Positions 49,447 through 60,795 are shown, counted from the stretch's first letter. The stretch is DNA of 64,000 bases from Gammaproteobacteria bacterium MFB021 (GCA_000737985.1 JNVT01000042.1:1-64000), one strand, 5' to 3'. The notes: generated by a model not told the origin, from the sequence alone. Numbers and translations are program-made.

Positions 49447-50367
49447 TCAGGCCTCCTCCAGAGACGGCAGCTCGCTGTAGCCATAGAGCGAATTGAGGCG
49501 CTGCTGACGGAAGGTCTCGAGCAGCTGCCGATAGCGCTTGGGCAGCTCGACGTCACTACGGCTGACCAGATAGAGGGTGTCGTAAACCGGTTGCGCCAGC
49601 GGCAGCTCACGTACCTGACGCTGCCAGGGCGAGGTTTCCAGTACCGGCCGCGAGACCACGGTGAAGCCCAGGCCACGGGCGACCGCGTCCAGCACCTGCC
49701 CCACCTCATTGGTGAATCCCTGGCGCGGAAAGTGCGTCATGCTGCGGAACTCGCCGCCGAAGTTGCTGCGCAGCACCAGGCTGGCGTTGGTATTACCGTC
49801 GGTGTAGTTGACGAAGCCCAGCGCCTGCAGCTCGGCGAAGGTGGTGCCGGCGAAATCCGCCGGCACCACCAGGCACAGCGGCTCCTGATGCCACGCCTCG
49901 AAGTGCAGGTCCGGCTGCTTGCCCACCTCGGTGACGATGCCCACGTCGTAGCGCCCGGCCAGCACGTCGGCGGCGATCTCGTGATTGAAGGCGAAGCTGT
50001 AGTTGACCGTAAGCCCAGGGTGCATCTGCTGATAGCCGAGCAGAAACGGATAGAACATCAGCCCCACGCTGCCAGGCGAGGCGATACGGCACTCGCCACT
50101 ATCGGGAGAGTCATCGTCCAGCGAATGGCGAAAATACTCATGCTCGGCAAACAGCTTGACCGCATAGTCGTAGGCGCGGCGGCCGGCATCGGTCAGCGAG
50201 AACTTGCGCCCCTGGCGGTTGAGCAGCGAACGCCCGAGGTACTCCTCGAGCTTGCGCACATGCTGGCTGACCCCGGGCTGGGTCATGTCGAGCTTGCCCG
50301 CGGTCTGGGTGAAGCTGCCGGTCTCGACGAGCATCATGAAGGTACGAAAATACTGGGCGTTGAACAT
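49447..50367 (-). CDS. LysR-family transcriptional regulator
   Basis: This 306-residue LysR-type regulator has an N-terminal winged helix (MFNAQYFRTFMMLVETGSFT, then TQPGVSQHVRKLEEYLG) and a LysR substrate domain (CLVVPADFAGTTF, GFTVVSRPVLE). The start could also be a GTG at 50386-50388, seven codons upstream. Effector and targets are unknown. It is divergent from the YfcL-ppnN operon and convergent with gcvP, so either could be a target; no direct evidence is seen. Confidence 0.88.
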   Translation of the reverse strand: MFNAQYFRTFMMLVETGSFTQTAGKLDMTQPGVSQHVRKLEEYLGRSLLNRQGRKFSLTDAGRRAYDYAVKLFAEHEYFRHSLDDDSPDSGECRIASPGSVGLMFYPFLLGYQQMHPGLTVNYSFAFNHEIAADVLAGRYDVGIVTEVGKQPDLHFEAWHQEPLCLVVPADFAGTTFAELQALGFVNYTDGNTNASLVLRSNFGGEFRSMTHFPRQGFTNEVGQVLDAVARGLGFTVVSRPVLETSPWQRQVRELPLAQPVYDTLYLVSRSDVELPKRYRQLLETFRQQRLNSLYGYSELPSLEEA

Positions 50368-50573
50368 GGAAGAACGCGATTCACTCACGCAGATAGAGCA
50401 GAAGAGCGCGAAGACGTCGCGCCACCGTGACTGGATAACGGCTGATTGTCATCACAGCCTCTTAATCATCATAGCAATTTATACACCGAGGCGCACCGCC
50501 GCTGCCGTCACTGCGCCGCTACAGCACCCGTGTTAGCATGCGTAATCCCCTTTCTTGGATAGTTCAGAGCCCT

Positions 50574-50861
50574 ATGTCAGACCCCTTCGCGCAACGCGCC
50601 CAAGCCGTCCAGCGCACCCTGCTCGAGATGGAAGAGAACGCCGCGGAGAACGACCTGTTCGCCCTCGGCTACATGATTCCGCAGATCGGCCTGGTCCAGG
50701 AGATGGCCGACTACGACCCTGCCGAGGTAGTGGCGGAAGATTTCGACGCCACCTACTGGCAGTGGCTCGAGAGCACCTTCGCCCAAGATGGTATGAGCGA
50801 TGCCGACCGCGCGCAGATCGCCGCGCTATGGCAACGCGCCACCGACCAGACACCCGAGTAA
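50574..50861 (+). CDS. YfcL family protein
   Basis: This 95-residue acidic protein begins MSDPFAQRAQAVQRTLLEME and has the YfcL-like pattern of an N-terminal helix, NDLFALGYMIPQIGLVQEM and a final helix DRAQIAALWQRA. The function of the family is unknown. It is 48 nt upstream of ppnN and likely co-transcribed. The 185 bases upstream (50389-50573) hold divergent promoters. Confidence 0.8.
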   Translation: MSDPFAQRAQAVQRTLLEMEENAAENDLFALGYMIPQIGLVQEMADYDPAEVVAEDFDATYWQWLESTFAQDGMSDADRAQIAALWQRATDQTPE

Positions 50862-50909
50862 TTTCACCGCGCCCGCTCAGGCGGGCGCTCTCTGCGCAAG
50901 GAAACGGCC

Positions 50910-52283
50910 ATGCCCGAGACGCTCTCCACCATCGTCTCCCCCGAAGGAAGCCTCGAAGTTCTCTCCCAGTCCGAAGTCAATCGCCTGCGCGACACCTCGG
51001 GCAGCGGTCTGCACGATCTGCTGCGGCGCTGCGCACTGGCGATCCTCAACTGCGACACCCCCACCGACGACGGTCTGGCGGTGATGCAGGCATATCACGA
51101 CTTCGATATCGAGGTGCTGCAGCAGGATCGCGGCATCCGTCTAAAGCTCTCCAACGCCCCGGCCTGCGCCTTCGTCGACGGCCGCATGATCCGCGGCATC
51201 CGTGAGCAGCTCTCCTCGGTCCTGCGCGATATCGTCTACGTCTACAACGAGATTCAGAACAACCCGCGCTTCGACCTCGACACCAACGAGGGCGCCACCA
51301 ACGCGGTATTCCATATTCTGCGCAACGCCAGCGCCCTGCGCACCGCCCACGAGCCGAGCATGGTGGTGTGCTGGGGCGGCCACTCGATCAGCCGCGAGGA
51401 GTACGACTACACCAAGGCGGTGGGCTATCACCTGGGTCTGCGTGAACTCGACATCTGCACCGGCTGTGGCCCGGGAGCGATGAAAGGCCCGATGAAGGGC
51501 GCCAACTTGGCCCACGCCAAGCAGCGCCGGCGCGGCGGTCGCTATCTGGGCATCTCCGAACCCGGCATCATCGCGGCGGAGTCGCCCAACCCGATCGTCA
51601 ACGAGCTGGTGATCATGCCGGACATCGAGAAGCGCCTCGAGGCCTTCGTGCGCGTAGGTCACGGCATCGTGGTGTTCCCCGGCGGGGTTGGCACCGCCGA
51701 GGAGATTCTCTATCTGCTCGGCATCCTGATGCACCCGGACAACCGCGACATCCCCTTCCCGGTGATCCTGACCGGACCGGCCAGCGCCAGCGACTACTTC
51801 CAGCGCATCGACGAGTTCCTTTGCTATACGCTGGGTGAGTCGGTGCGTCGCCACTACCGCATCATCGTCGACGACCCGGTCAGCGTGGCCCGTGAGATGC
51901 GCCACGGCATCGACGATGTCGCCGAATTCCGTCGCAACCAGAACGACGCTTTCTACTTCAACTGGCGTCTCAATATCGAGCGCGGCTTCCAGCAGACGTT
52001 CGAACCGACCCACCAGGCCATGGCGGGCCTGGCACTGCATCGCGATCAGCCACGCCACGAGCTGGCCGCCAACCTGCGCCGGGCGTTCTCGGGTATCGTC
52101 GCCGGCAACGTCAAGGAGCCGGGCGTACGCGCGATCGCCGAACATGGCCCGTTCCGCCTGCATGCCGAGCCCGAGCTGATGGAGCGCCTAGATGCCCTGC
52201 TCACCTCCTTCGTGGCCCAGGGGCGCATGAAGCTACCAGGTAGCGAATACGTGCCCTGCTATACGCTGGCCGCGCCGCGCTGA
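50910..52283 (+). CDS. ppnN: Nucleotide 5'-monophosphate nucleosidase PpnN
   Basis: This 457-residue enzyme of the LOG/YgdH family cleaves purine nucleotide monophosphates into base and ribose-5-phosphate, and in E. coli is stimulated by (p)ppGpp. The central Rossmann domain carries GCGPGAMKGPMKGA and the family signature PGGVGTAEE (in FPGGVGTAEEILYLLG). N- and C-terminal regulatory domains (about 1-145 and 350-457) match the YgdH layout. Start ATG 50910 follows a GGAAAC segment. It is followed by a strong hairpin at 52327-52370. Confidence 0.95.
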   Translation: MPETLSTIVSPEGSLEVLSQSEVNRLRDTSGSGLHDLLRRCALAILNCDTPTDDGLAVMQAYHDFDIEVLQQDRGIRLKLSNAPACAFVDGRMIRGIREQLSSVLRDIVYVYNEIQNNPRFDLDTNEGATNAVFHILRNASALRTAHEPSMVVCWGGHSISREEYDYTKAVGYHLGLRELDICTGCGPGAMKGPMKGANLAHAKQRRRGGRYLGISEPGIIAAESPNPIVNELVIMPDIEKRLEAFVRVGHGIVVFPGGVGTAEEILYLLGILMHPDNRDIPFPVILTGPASASDYFQRIDEFLCYTLGESVRRHYRIIVDDPVSVAREMRHGIDDVAEFRRNQNDAFYFNWRLNIERGFQQTFEPTHQAMAGLALHRDQPRHELAANLRRAFSGIVAGNVKEPGVRAIAEHGPFRLHAEPELMERLDALLTSFVAQGRMKLPGSEYVPCYTLAAPR

Positions 52284-52326
52284 GTCGGCGCCCGCGCGAC
52301 ACACACCGCGCGGGCAGCAGGCCATG

Positions 52327-52370
52327 AACGCCAACGGGCGACGGGGATCTCCCCTTCGCCCGTTGGCGTT
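52327..52370. terminator. Terminator-like hairpin between ppnN and a membrane protein gene
   Basis: A 14-bp perfect stem (aacgccaacgggcg / cgcccgttggcgtt) has an internal loop region cggggatctccccttc that can fold further. No good T-run follows on either strand. It lies between two convergent genes and probably ends both transcripts, perhaps with Rho help. Confidence 0.6.
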
Positions 52371-52412
52371 GGTCTCTGCGCTGGCGCTTGTGCGCTCTCG
52401 TCGGGATACCCT

Positions 52413-52793
52413 TCAGCGACGCCGCCATAAACGCAGCAACACGTGCAACACCAGCCCCAGCGCCATGCCCTGGGAGAGCGTCACCGCCCAGATGGCGCCG
52501 GCTGCGCTGAACAGATGCCAGCCGGCCACCACTATCAGCGCCGCCACCAGGCAGATCAGCAAATGGCGTATGGCTCGCGGGCAGCGGCCACGCTCTGCCG
52601 CCGACATCAGCCGCCAGATCGCCGCCAGCGCCACGCTCACCGCGACCACGAAGGCGCCGAGCAGAGCCAGGCGCGTCTGATCGCCGAGCAGCCAGTAGCG
52701 CGGCAGCGAAAGCAGCATCACCAGCCAGAGTCCCAGCAGCGTACTGAAGCGGGTCGCGGTCAGCGCCCGCGCGGAGGTGGTGGTGTCACTCAT
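52413..52793 (-). CDS. Unknown small inner-membrane protein
   Basis: This 126-residue protein has four likely transmembrane helices (about 15-33, 40-62, 76-96, 99-121) and an arginine-rich C-terminus (LLRLWRRR). I do not recognise a family. Its start overlaps the MioC-like flavodoxin stop by 4 nt (ATGA), so the two are translationally coupled. That coupling may mean a membrane partner for the flavodoxin, but no motif supports electron transfer. Confidence 0.7.
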   Translation of the reverse strand: MSDTTTSARALTATRFSTLLGLWLVMLLSLPRYWLLGDQTRLALLGAFVVAVSVALAAIWRLMSAAERGRCPRAIRHLLICLVAALIVVAGWHLFSAAGAIWAVTLSQGMALGLVLHVLLRLWRRR

Positions 52794-53251
52794 GCACCCA
52801 GCCCCTGCTCGGCGATCCACGCCTCGGCCCAGGGCAGCGCGGCGTCATCCGCCATGAAGGTCTCCATGGCATCGATCTCCAGGCGTTCGCCCAGACGCTG
52901 CGCGCCGAGATCGGCAAGGATCTCGTCGAGCGCCCGGCCGGAGCCACAGAAGGTATCGCCATAGGAGCTGTCGCCCAGCGCGATCAGGCCGTAGCGCAAC
53001 CCGTTCAGCGCCGGCGGTGTCTCCTTCAAGGCACGCACGAAGGCGACGAAGTCGCCGGGGAAATCCCCACTGCCGGTGGTCGAGAGGCAGAACAGTGCCA
53101 GATCGGGGCGGTCGTCGACCAGATCGGCCAGCGTCGGCTGCTCGATCACGGCGACCTCGTAGCCGGCCTGCTCGAACAGCGGCGAGATTTGCTCGGCGAC
53201 ATCGAGCGCGCCGCCGTAGACGGTTCCTACGTAGATCTTCAGTCTGGGCAT
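52790..53251 (-). CDS. MioC-like flavodoxin
   Basis: This 153-residue FMN-binding flavodoxin has the phosphate loop TVYGGALDVAEQ near the N-terminus. It also has the LSTTGSGDFPGD segment and the SSYGDTFCGSGRALDEIL stretch near 96-113, the latter matching the E. coli MioC type. The likely job is electron supply to an enzyme such as a biotin- or radical-dependent system; the partner is unknown. Start ATG at 53249-53251; longer frames upstream are not supported. Confidence 0.88.
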   Translation of the reverse strand: MPRLKIYVGTVYGGALDVAEQISPLFEQAGYEVAVIEQPTLADLVDDRPDLALFCLSTTGSGDFPGDFVAFVRALKETPPALNGLRYGLIALGDSSYGDTFCGSGRALDEILADLGAQRLGERLEIDAMETFMADDAALPWAEAWIAEQGLGA

Positions 53252-53360
53252 ATGGGTTAGGTCTAGAGTGGGTGAAAAGCACGGGCAACCAGCCGCCGCC
53301 CGCCGTGGGCGCGAGCTTAGCACACCCGCCCGGGGCGGCTCATCCGACGCCGTCTCAACG

Positions 53361-53397
53361 CAAGACCGCCCGCCGGGGTCGCCGGCAGGCGGTCTTG
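53361..53397 (-). terminator. Terminator-like hairpin after ihfA
   Basis: A 10-bp perfect outer stem (caagaccgcc / ggcggtcttg) encloses a smaller gccgg / ccggc stem. The T-run is poor on both strands. It lies 17 nt beyond the ihfA stop. Confidence 0.65.
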
Positions 53398-53413
53398 GAA
53401 GTGAGAGCCCTGC

Positions 53414-53725
53414 TCAGGGGTCCTGCAGCTCGCCGTCGAAGCTTTCGACCTTGGCCTTCAGCTTCTGCCCAGGTCGAAAGGTGACCACGCGCCGGGCGGA
53501 GATCGGTATCTCCTCGCCCGTCTTCGGGTTGCGTCCCGGCCGCTCGCGCTTGTCGCGCAGATCGAAGTTGCCGAACCCCGACAGCTTCACCTGCTCGTTT
53601 TCGCGTAGGCAGCCACGAATCTCCTCGAAGAACGTCTCCACCATGTACTTGGCTTCCCGCTTGGAGAAGCCGAGTTCCGTATGCAGGTGCTCGGCGAGTT
53701 CAGCCTTGGTCAGCGCTCCCATCAT
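53414..53725 (-). CDS. ihfA: Integration host factor subunit alpha
   Basis: This 103-residue nucleoid protein bends DNA as a heterodimer with IhfB. It begins [19 protein letters not shown], with [26 protein letters not shown] (split across the DNA-binding beta arm, including the intercalating Pro) as the family hallmark. It ends the pheS-pheT-ihfA run, 24 nt after pheT, as in other gammaproteobacteria. Start is either of two adjacent ATGs. Confidence 0.97.
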   Translation of the reverse strand: MMGALTKAELAEHLHTELGFSKREAKYMVETFFEEIRGCLRENEQVKLSGFGNFDLRDKRERPGRNPKTGEEIPISARRVVTFRPGQKLKAKVESFDGELQDP

Positions 53726-53749
53726 CGCTCCTTCGCACAGGACGACAGA

Positions 53750-56131
53750 TCAACTGCGCAGCCTGGCGCCGAAACGGGACTCGGCTTCGTCCACCACGGC
53801 TGCAATTAACTGATTGATTTCATCGTCATTGAGAGTGCGCGAAGGATGCTGCCAGGTCAAGCCCAGGGCGATGCTCTTGTGCCCTTCGGCGACCCCCTGC
53901 CCCTGGTAGACATCGAACAGCTGCCACTGGGTGAGCCACTCGCCGGCACGCGCCCGGATCGCTTCCAGCAACGGCGCCACGCCCACCTCGGCTTCGACCA
54001 CGAAGGCCAGATCGCGACGCACCTCCGGGTAGCGCGACAGGGGCTGGAAGGCCGCGATCCGCCCCTCGAGCACCGCCTGCTGGGCGACTTCGAATAGATA
54101 GACCTCCGGCTTGATGCCCAACTGCGCCCGGATCGACGGGTGCAGCGCGCCGATCCAGCCCTGGGCATTGCCCCCACGGTAAAGCTGGGCGGTGCGCCCC
54201 GGGTGCAGCGCGGGGTGGCTGGCGGCGACGAACTGCCACTCGTCGGCGCAGCCGCCGAGCGCCAGCAGGCTTTCGAGGTCGCCCTTGAGATCGAAGAAGT
54301 CGACGCTATCACGCCCCGCGGCCCAGCCCTCGACGTCGCGACTACCGCATACCAGGCCACCGATCATTGGCGTCTGCGTCAGCGCATCGAGCTCGCCCTG
54401 GAACACCAGCCCGGTCTCGAACAGGCGCACCCGCTGCTGTTGACGGTTGAGGTTATGCATCAGCGCCTTGAGCAGCCCCGGGAAGAGGCTGTGACGCATC
54501 ACCGACATATCGCTGGAGATGGGATTGGCCAGGGTCGGCGATACCGCTTCAGGCAGCAGCAGCGACTGCAGCTCGGGGGAAACGAAGCTGTAGGTCACCG
54601 CCTCCTGATAGCCACGCGAGACCAAGTGACGGCGCACCCGGCGCAGCGGCTGCAGCGCCTCGTCGGCCGACTTCAGACTCAGCCGCGCCTGGGGACGGCG
54701 CACGGGTAACCGATTATAGCCGTGGACGCGCGCCAGCTCCTCGATCAGATCCTCCTCGATGGCGATGTCGAACCGCCAGCTCGGGATCTGCACCCGCCAA
54801 CGGTCGCCGGGCGCCGACGCGGTCATGCCCAGGCCGCGGAAGATACGCTGAATCTCCTCGTCGGGCAGGCGCACGTCGAGGCAGGCGGCGAGGCGCTCGC
54901 GGCTCAGCGTAACGTCGTCACGCTGGGGCAGATGCGCTGGCTTGCGCACCTCGGAGATCGGGCCCGGGGTGCCACCGACGATCGCCAGCAGCAGCTCGGT
55001 GGCACGCTCCATCGCAGGACGCGTGATGTCCGGATCGACGCCGCGCTCGAAGCGGTGAGAAGCATCGGTGTGCAGCCCGAACTCACGCGCCTTGCCCGAA
55101 ACCGCGAGCGGTGCGAAGAAGGCCGCCTCGAGGAACAGGTGGCGGGTGTCGGCGCCGACGCCGCTGTCCTCGCCCCCCATGACGCCGGCGATCGCCAGTG
55201 CCTTGGCCTGGTCGGCAATCACCAGGGTGGTGCCATCCAGCACTACCTCCTGGCCGTCGAGCAGGGTCAGCCGCTCGCCGTCGTGGGCCCGGCGCACCTC
55301 GATACCCCCTTCGAGCACGTCGAGATCGAAGGCGTGCATCGGCTGCCCCAGCTCGAGCATCACATAGTTGGTGACGTCGACCGCCGGGTCGATGCTGCGA
55401 ATACCGCTGCGGCGCAGGCGTTCGCGCATCCATAGCGGCGTCTGCGCGCTCAGGTCGACGTCGCGGATGACCCGGCCGAGATAGCGCGGGCAGCCCGCTT
55501 CGTCGCTCACCGCGATCGGGAACTGGGCATTGCTGCGCGCCACCACCGGCGCGATATTTGGCTCTACCACACGGGTCGCGGTGACGCAGCCAACTTCACG
55601 GGCGATACCGCGCAGACTGAGACAGTCGCCGCGATTGGGGGTCAGGTCGACGTCGATGGTGCTGTCGTCCAGCGTCATCCAGGCACGGAAGTCCTTGCCG
55701 ACCGGCGCATCCGCGGGCAGCACGTAGATGCCCTCGGAGTGCCCCTCCTCCAGCCCCAGCTCGGAGGCGGAGCAGATCATGCCGTGGGACTCGACGCCAC
55801 GCAGCTTGGCGCGCTTGATCTTGAAATCCTCGGGCAACACCGCGCCGACCCGGGCGAAAGGCACCTTCTGACCCACGGCGACGTTGGGCGCGCCGCACAC
55901 CACCTGCACCGGTTCGCCGCTACCGTCCTGAACCTGGCAGACATTGAGCTTGTCGGCGTCCGGATGCGGCGCCTTGGCCACCACTTCAGCGACCACGACG
56001 CCCGCGAACACCGCCCCGACCGGCTCGATCGCATCGACCTCCAGGCCGGCCATGGTGATGGCATCCGCCAGGGCCTGGGTATCGAGCTGAGGAGAGACCC
56101 ACTCGCGCAGCCACGCTTCGGAAAACTTCAT
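53750..56131 (-). CDS. pheT: Phenylalanine-tRNA ligase beta subunit
   Basis: This 793-residue subunit has the standard order: N-terminal tRNA-binding OB domain (about 40-150), B3/B4 editing domain, B5 domain, catalytic-like core and C-terminal FDX-ACB domain (YPEVRRDLAFVVE at its start). It works as an alpha2-beta2 tetramer with PheS, encoded 27 nt upstream. Length is standard. Confidence 0.97.
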   Translation of the reverse strand: MKFSEAWLREWVSPQLDTQALADAITMAGLEVDAIEPVGAVFAGVVVAEVVAKAPHPDADKLNVCQVQDGSGEPVQVVCGAPNVAVGQKVPFARVGAVLPEDFKIKRAKLRGVESHGMICSASELGLEEGHSEGIYVLPADAPVGKDFRAWMTLDDSTIDVDLTPNRGDCLSLRGIAREVGCVTATRVVEPNIAPVVARSNAQFPIAVSDEAGCPRYLGRVIRDVDLSAQTPLWMRERLRRSGIRSIDPAVDVTNYVMLELGQPMHAFDLDVLEGGIEVRRAHDGERLTLLDGQEVVLDGTTLVIADQAKALAIAGVMGGEDSGVGADTRHLFLEAAFFAPLAVSGKAREFGLHTDASHRFERGVDPDITRPAMERATELLLAIVGGTPGPISEVRKPAHLPQRDDVTLSRERLAACLDVRLPDEEIQRIFRGLGMTASAPGDRWRVQIPSWRFDIAIEEDLIEELARVHGYNRLPVRRPQARLSLKSADEALQPLRRVRRHLVSRGYQEAVTYSFVSPELQSLLLPEAVSPTLANPISSDMSVMRHSLFPGLLKALMHNLNRQQQRVRLFETGLVFQGELDALTQTPMIGGLVCGSRDVEGWAAGRDSVDFFDLKGDLESLLALGGCADEWQFVAASHPALHPGRTAQLYRGGNAQGWIGALHPSIRAQLGIKPEVYLFEVAQQAVLEGRIAAFQPLSRYPEVRRDLAFVVEAEVGVAPLLEAIRARAGEWLTQWQLFDVYQGQGVAEGHKSIALGLTWQHPSRTLNDDEINQLIAAVVDEAESRFGARLRS

Positions 56132-56158
56132 CTTGATACTCCTTGACTGGCGAAGAAC

Positions 56159-57319
<1,161 letters not shown>

Positions 57320-57334
57320 TCAGGAATGACCGGC

Positions 57335-57685
57335 TTATGCAGCCTTGGCTTTCTCGACGAGCGCCGTGAAAGCGGCCTTCTCGTGAACGGCCAGATCGGC
57401 CAGCACCTTGCGGTCGATCTCGATACCCGCCTTCTTGAGGCCGGCGACGAAACGGCTGTAGGACAGGCCGTTGTTACGTGCCGCCGCATTGATACGGGTG
57501 ATCCACAGCGCGCGGAACTGACGCTTGCGCTGACGACGGTCACGATAGGCGTACTGACCGGCTTTGATGACCGCCTGCTTGGCTACGCGGAAGACGCGCG
57601 AACGCGCACCGTAGTAGCCCTTGGCCTGCTTCATGATCTTCTTGTGACGACGACGTGCGACGACACCACGCTTGACGCGAGACAT
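57335..57685 (-). CDS. rplT: 50S ribosomal protein L20
   Basis: This 116-residue basic protein binds 23S rRNA and is essential for early 50S assembly. It begins [20 protein letters not shown], the family hallmark, with the [12 protein letters not shown] segment following. In E. coli it represses the rpmI-rplT part of the operon. It is 39 nt downstream of rpmI. Confidence 0.98.
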   Translation of the reverse strand: MSRVKRGVVARRRHKKIMKQAKGYYGARSRVFRVAKQAVIKAGQYAYRDRRQRKRQFRALWITRINAAARNNGLSYSRFVAGLKKAGIEIDRKVLADLAVHEKAAFTALVEKAKAA

Positions 57686-57724
57686 AGTACTCTCCTGACG
57701 TTAAAAAAGGTCGACCAAAGGGGC

Positions 57725-57919
57725 TCAGAGGTTCGGCAGCATGCGGGCCACGAGCTGCTTGTCGGCAGCGTGGACCTGCTTCATACCGCGCAGCTGACGC
57801 TTACGCTTGGTGGACTTCTTGGTCAGGATGTGACTACGGAAAGACTGCTTGTGCTTGAAGCCATTGGCGGTCTTCTTGAAGCGCTTGGCAGCGCCGCTGT
57901 TGCTCTTGATTTTCGGCAT
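57725..57919 (-). CDS. rpmI: 50S ribosomal protein L35
   Basis: This 64-residue ribosomal protein begins [20 protein letters not shown], typical of L35. The start ATG is at 57917-57919. A longer in-frame extension upstream is not real. It lies between infC and rplT in the conserved order. Confidence 0.97.
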   Translation of the reverse strand: MPKIKSNSGAAKRFKKTANGFKHKQSFRSHILTKKSTKRKRQLRGMKQVHAADKQLVARMLPNL

Positions 57920-58006
57920 GAGTAAGAACTCCGATCCGATTTCTTTAGAAAACCCGAGGCCGGGCGTGGCACATAGGCGCCACACCCCGTTCGACTTGCC
58001 CGCGGA

Positions 58007-58546
58007 TCACTTCTTCTTGGGCGCAAGGATCATGATCATCTGCCGGCCTTCCATCTTGGGGAAGGACTCGACAGCGGCCATCTCCTCGAGATCGCCGGCG
58101 ATCCGTTCCATCAGTCGACGACCGATGTCCTGGTGCGCCATCTCGCGACCGCGGAAGCGGAGGGTGACCTTGCCCTTGTCGCCACCTTCGAGGAAACGTA
58201 TCAGGTTCTTGAGCTTCACCTGATAGTCACCCTCGTCCGTGCCAGGCCGGAATTTCACTTCCTTGACCTGAATCTGCTTGGTCTTCTTCTTCTGAGCCGA
58301 TTTCTGCTTCTTCTGCTCGAAGAGGAATTTACCGTAGTCCATGATCTTGCAGACGATGGGGTCGGCATTGGAAATCTGCACGAGGTCCATACCGGCTTCC
58401 TCGGCACGCTCCAGCGCCTCCTGCATGGGGACGACTCCCACCTGCTCGCCCTCGGCATCGATAAGGCGAACTTCGTCTGCACGAATACGGTCATTGATGG
58501 GCGCGCGCTTTTCCTGAGGGCGCCCGCGCTGATTATTACGCTTGAT
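58007..58546 (-). CDS. infC: Translation initiation factor IF-3 (ATC start codon)
   Basis: This 179-residue initiation factor prevents premature subunit joining and proof-reads start codons. No ATG, GTG or TTG fits the conserved N-terminus. The ATC at 58544-58546, with GGAG 8 nt upstream, gives [20 protein letters not shown], and APIND matches the family. A rare start codon is the family trait that lets IF-3 repress its own translation. An in-frame ATG at 58441 would give a truncated protein lacking the N-domain. It follows thrS by 34 nt. Confidence 0.93.
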   Translation of the reverse strand: MKRNNQRGRPQEKRAPINDRIRADEVRLIDAEGEQVGVVPMQEALERAEEAGMDLVQISNADPIVCKIMDYGKFLFEQKKQKSAQKKKTKQIQVKEVKFRPGTDEGDYQVKLKNLIRFLEGGDKGKVTLRFRGREMAHQDIGRRLMERIAGDLEEMAAVESFPKMEGRQMIMILAPKKK

Positions 58547-58580
58547 CGTTAGATCTCCGTTTGGCGATTCACGTTGCTGC

Positions 58581-60491
58581 TCAGTGCTGATCCGGCTTGC
58601 CTGCCTGTTCGAGCTGCGCCAGCAGCGCCTCTACCGACAGGGAGCCCAGATCCTCGCCGGACCGAGTACGCACGGCAACGGCACCCGATTCGACTTCCTT
58701 ATCTCCGACAACCAGCAGATAAGGGATCTTCTGCAGCGTATGTTCGCGAATTTTAAAGCCGATCTTCTCATTCCTCAAGTCCGCTTCGACGCGGAAGCCC
58801 GCTTCACGCAAGCGTTTCAGGAGATTTTCGGCATATTCGCGCTGTGCATCGGTGATGTTCAACACCACCGCCTGGACCGGCGCCAGCCATAGCGGCAGAG
58901 CTCCGGCGTAGTGCTCGATCAGGATGCCCACGAAGCGCTCCATCGAGCCGACGATGGCACGGTGCAGCATGACCGGGGTCTGGCGCGAGCCATCCTCGGC
59001 CACGTACTGGGCGCCGAGGCGACCAGGCATCATGAAATCCACCTGCATGGTACCGACCTGCCATTCGCGGCCGAGGCAATCCTTCATATGGTACTCGATC
59101 TTCGGACCATAGAAAGCACCTTCGCCTGGCAACTCCTGCCACTCTACGTCGCAGTTGGCGAGTGCAGCGCGCAGCGCACCCTCGGCCCGATCCCAAGTCT
59201 CGTCACTACCCAGGCGCTTGTCCGGGCGCAACGCGATCTTCACCGCGATATCGTCGAAGCCGAAGTCAGCATAGACCTTGAGCGCCTGACGATGGAAAGC
59301 GGTCACCTCGGGCTCGATCTGCTCGGGCGTACAGAAGACGTGGCCGTCGTCCTGGGTGAAGGCACGCACGCGCATGATACCGTGCAGCGCACCGGAGGGC
59401 TCGTTACGGTGGCAGCCGCCGAACTCACCGTAACGGATCGGCAATTCGCGATAGCTGCGCAGCCCCGAATTGAAGACCTGGACATGGCCGGGGCAGTTCA
59501 TCGGCTTGAGCGCATACTCGCGCTTCTCCGACTCGGTGAAGAACATGTTCTCGGCGTAGTTGTCCCAGTGGCCGGACTTCTTCCACAGCGACACGTCCAT
59601 CACCTGAGGGCACTTGATCTCCTGATAGCCGCCGCTCTTGTAGACCTTACGCATGTACTGCTCGACGACCTGCCACAAGGTCCAGCCGCGGGGGTGCCAG
59701 AACACCATGCCGGGCGCCTCTTCCTGCATATGGAAGAAGTCGAAGCGCCGCGCCAGCTTGCGGTGGTCACGCTTCTCGGCCTCTTCCAGACGCTGGAGAT
59801 AGGCCTTGAGCGCTTTCTTGTCGGCCCAGGCCGTGCCGTAGATACGGGTCAGCATGGGGTTGGCGGAGTCACCCCGCCAGTAGGCGCCGGCCAGCTTGGT
59901 CAGCTTGAACGCCTTGAGATGCCGAGTATTGGGCACATGAGGCCCGCGACACATGTCGATGTACTCCTGATGATGGTAGAGACGAATCGTCTCGCCATCG
60001 GGAATCCCCTCGACGATCTGCTGCTTGTAAGGCTCGTCGCGGGAGACGAAGGTGGCTAGCGCCTCGGCCTTGTCGACGTACTCGCGCACGACGTCGTAAT
60101 CCTGGTCGATCAGCGACTTCATGCGCGCCTCGATCTGCTCCAGGTCCTCCGACGAGATCGACTCGCCAAAGTCGATGTCGTAATAGAAGCCGTCTTCGAT
60201 GACCGGGCCGATCGCCATCTTCGCCGCCGGATAGAGCTGTTTGATCGCATGACCCATCAGGTGAGCGCAGGAGTGGCGGATGATATCCACCCCTTCCGGA
60301 TCGCGCGCGGTGATGATGGCGACCTCGGCATCGTGTTCGATCAGATCCGCGGCATCGACCTCGACCCCATCGATCTTGCCGGCGATACACGCCTTGGCCA
60401 AACCCGGCCCGATGGACTCGGCCAGCGCCATGATGCTGATGGGGTGTTCGAAGGTTCTCTGACTGCCGTCGGGCAGCGTGACAATAGGCAT
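58581..60491 (-). CDS. thrS: Threonine-tRNA ligase
   Basis: This 636-residue class II synthetase has an N-terminal TGS domain ([17 protein letters not shown]), an editing domain with [14 protein letters not shown], and the catalytic core with [20 protein letters not shown] (zinc cysteine) and the [15 protein letters not shown] motif 2 region. The anticodon-binding domain follows at the C-terminus. Start ATG at 60489-60491. The length is typical. It heads the thrS-infC-rpmI-rplT operon. Confidence 0.97.
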   Translation of the reverse strand: MPIVTLPDGSQRTFEHPISIMALAESIGPGLAKACIAGKIDGVEVDAADLIEHDAEVAIITARDPEGVDIIRHSCAHLMGHAIKQLYPAAKMAIGPVIEDGFYYDIDFGESISSEDLEQIEARMKSLIDQDYDVVREYVDKAEALATFVSRDEPYKQQIVEGIPDGETIRLYHHQEYIDMCRGPHVPNTRHLKAFKLTKLAGAYWRGDSANPMLTRIYGTAWADKKALKAYLQRLEEAEKRDHRKLARRFDFFHMQEEAPGMVFWHPRGWTLWQVVEQYMRKVYKSGGYQEIKCPQVMDVSLWKKSGHWDNYAENMFFTESEKREYALKPMNCPGHVQVFNSGLRSYRELPIRYGEFGGCHRNEPSGALHGIMRVRAFTQDDGHVFCTPEQIEPEVTAFHRQALKVYADFGFDDIAVKIALRPDKRLGSDETWDRAEGALRAALANCDVEWQELPGEGAFYGPKIEYHMKDCLGREWQVGTMQVDFMMPGRLGAQYVAEDGSRQTPVMLHRAIVGSMERFVGILIEHYAGALPLWLAPVQAVVLNITDAQREYAENLLKRLREAGFRVEADLRNEKIGFKIREHTLQKIPYLLVVGDKEVESGAVAVRTRSGEDLGSLSVEALLAQLEQAGKPDQH

Positions 60492-60795
60492 GAAGACATC
60501 CTTATGTTCAGTGGTGGCCCACACCAAGGACCACGTGAACGGTTCGATACGGTGACGTCGCTATCCACGATCAGCCCGCATACGGGCAGGCCGATGTTCG
60601 GTGGAAAGACGTCGACTTGACGATATCGCCGTGAGGCGAGTTTGGGCCGAATAGCGTAGCAGCGCCGCGGGCCCGATGCCATCGATTACGCGATCGCCGC
60701 CCTTTTATCGGACGTTTCAAGAGAGTGGGCGTTTCAAGAGATCGGGCGCGGCAGGAGAGACGGCTGCCGGGACAGCCGAGGTTTCCCGAAACGAC
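60492..60795 (-). promoter_or_regulatory. thrS leader and promoter region
   Basis: These 304 bases upstream of thrS hold no gene I can support. A 5-bp stem with a 4-nt loop (gcccgcatacgggc at 60574-60587) lies within the leader. In E. coli the thrS leader mimics tRNA-Thr as an autoregulatory operator; a comparable full structure is not obvious here. Confidence 0.4.
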
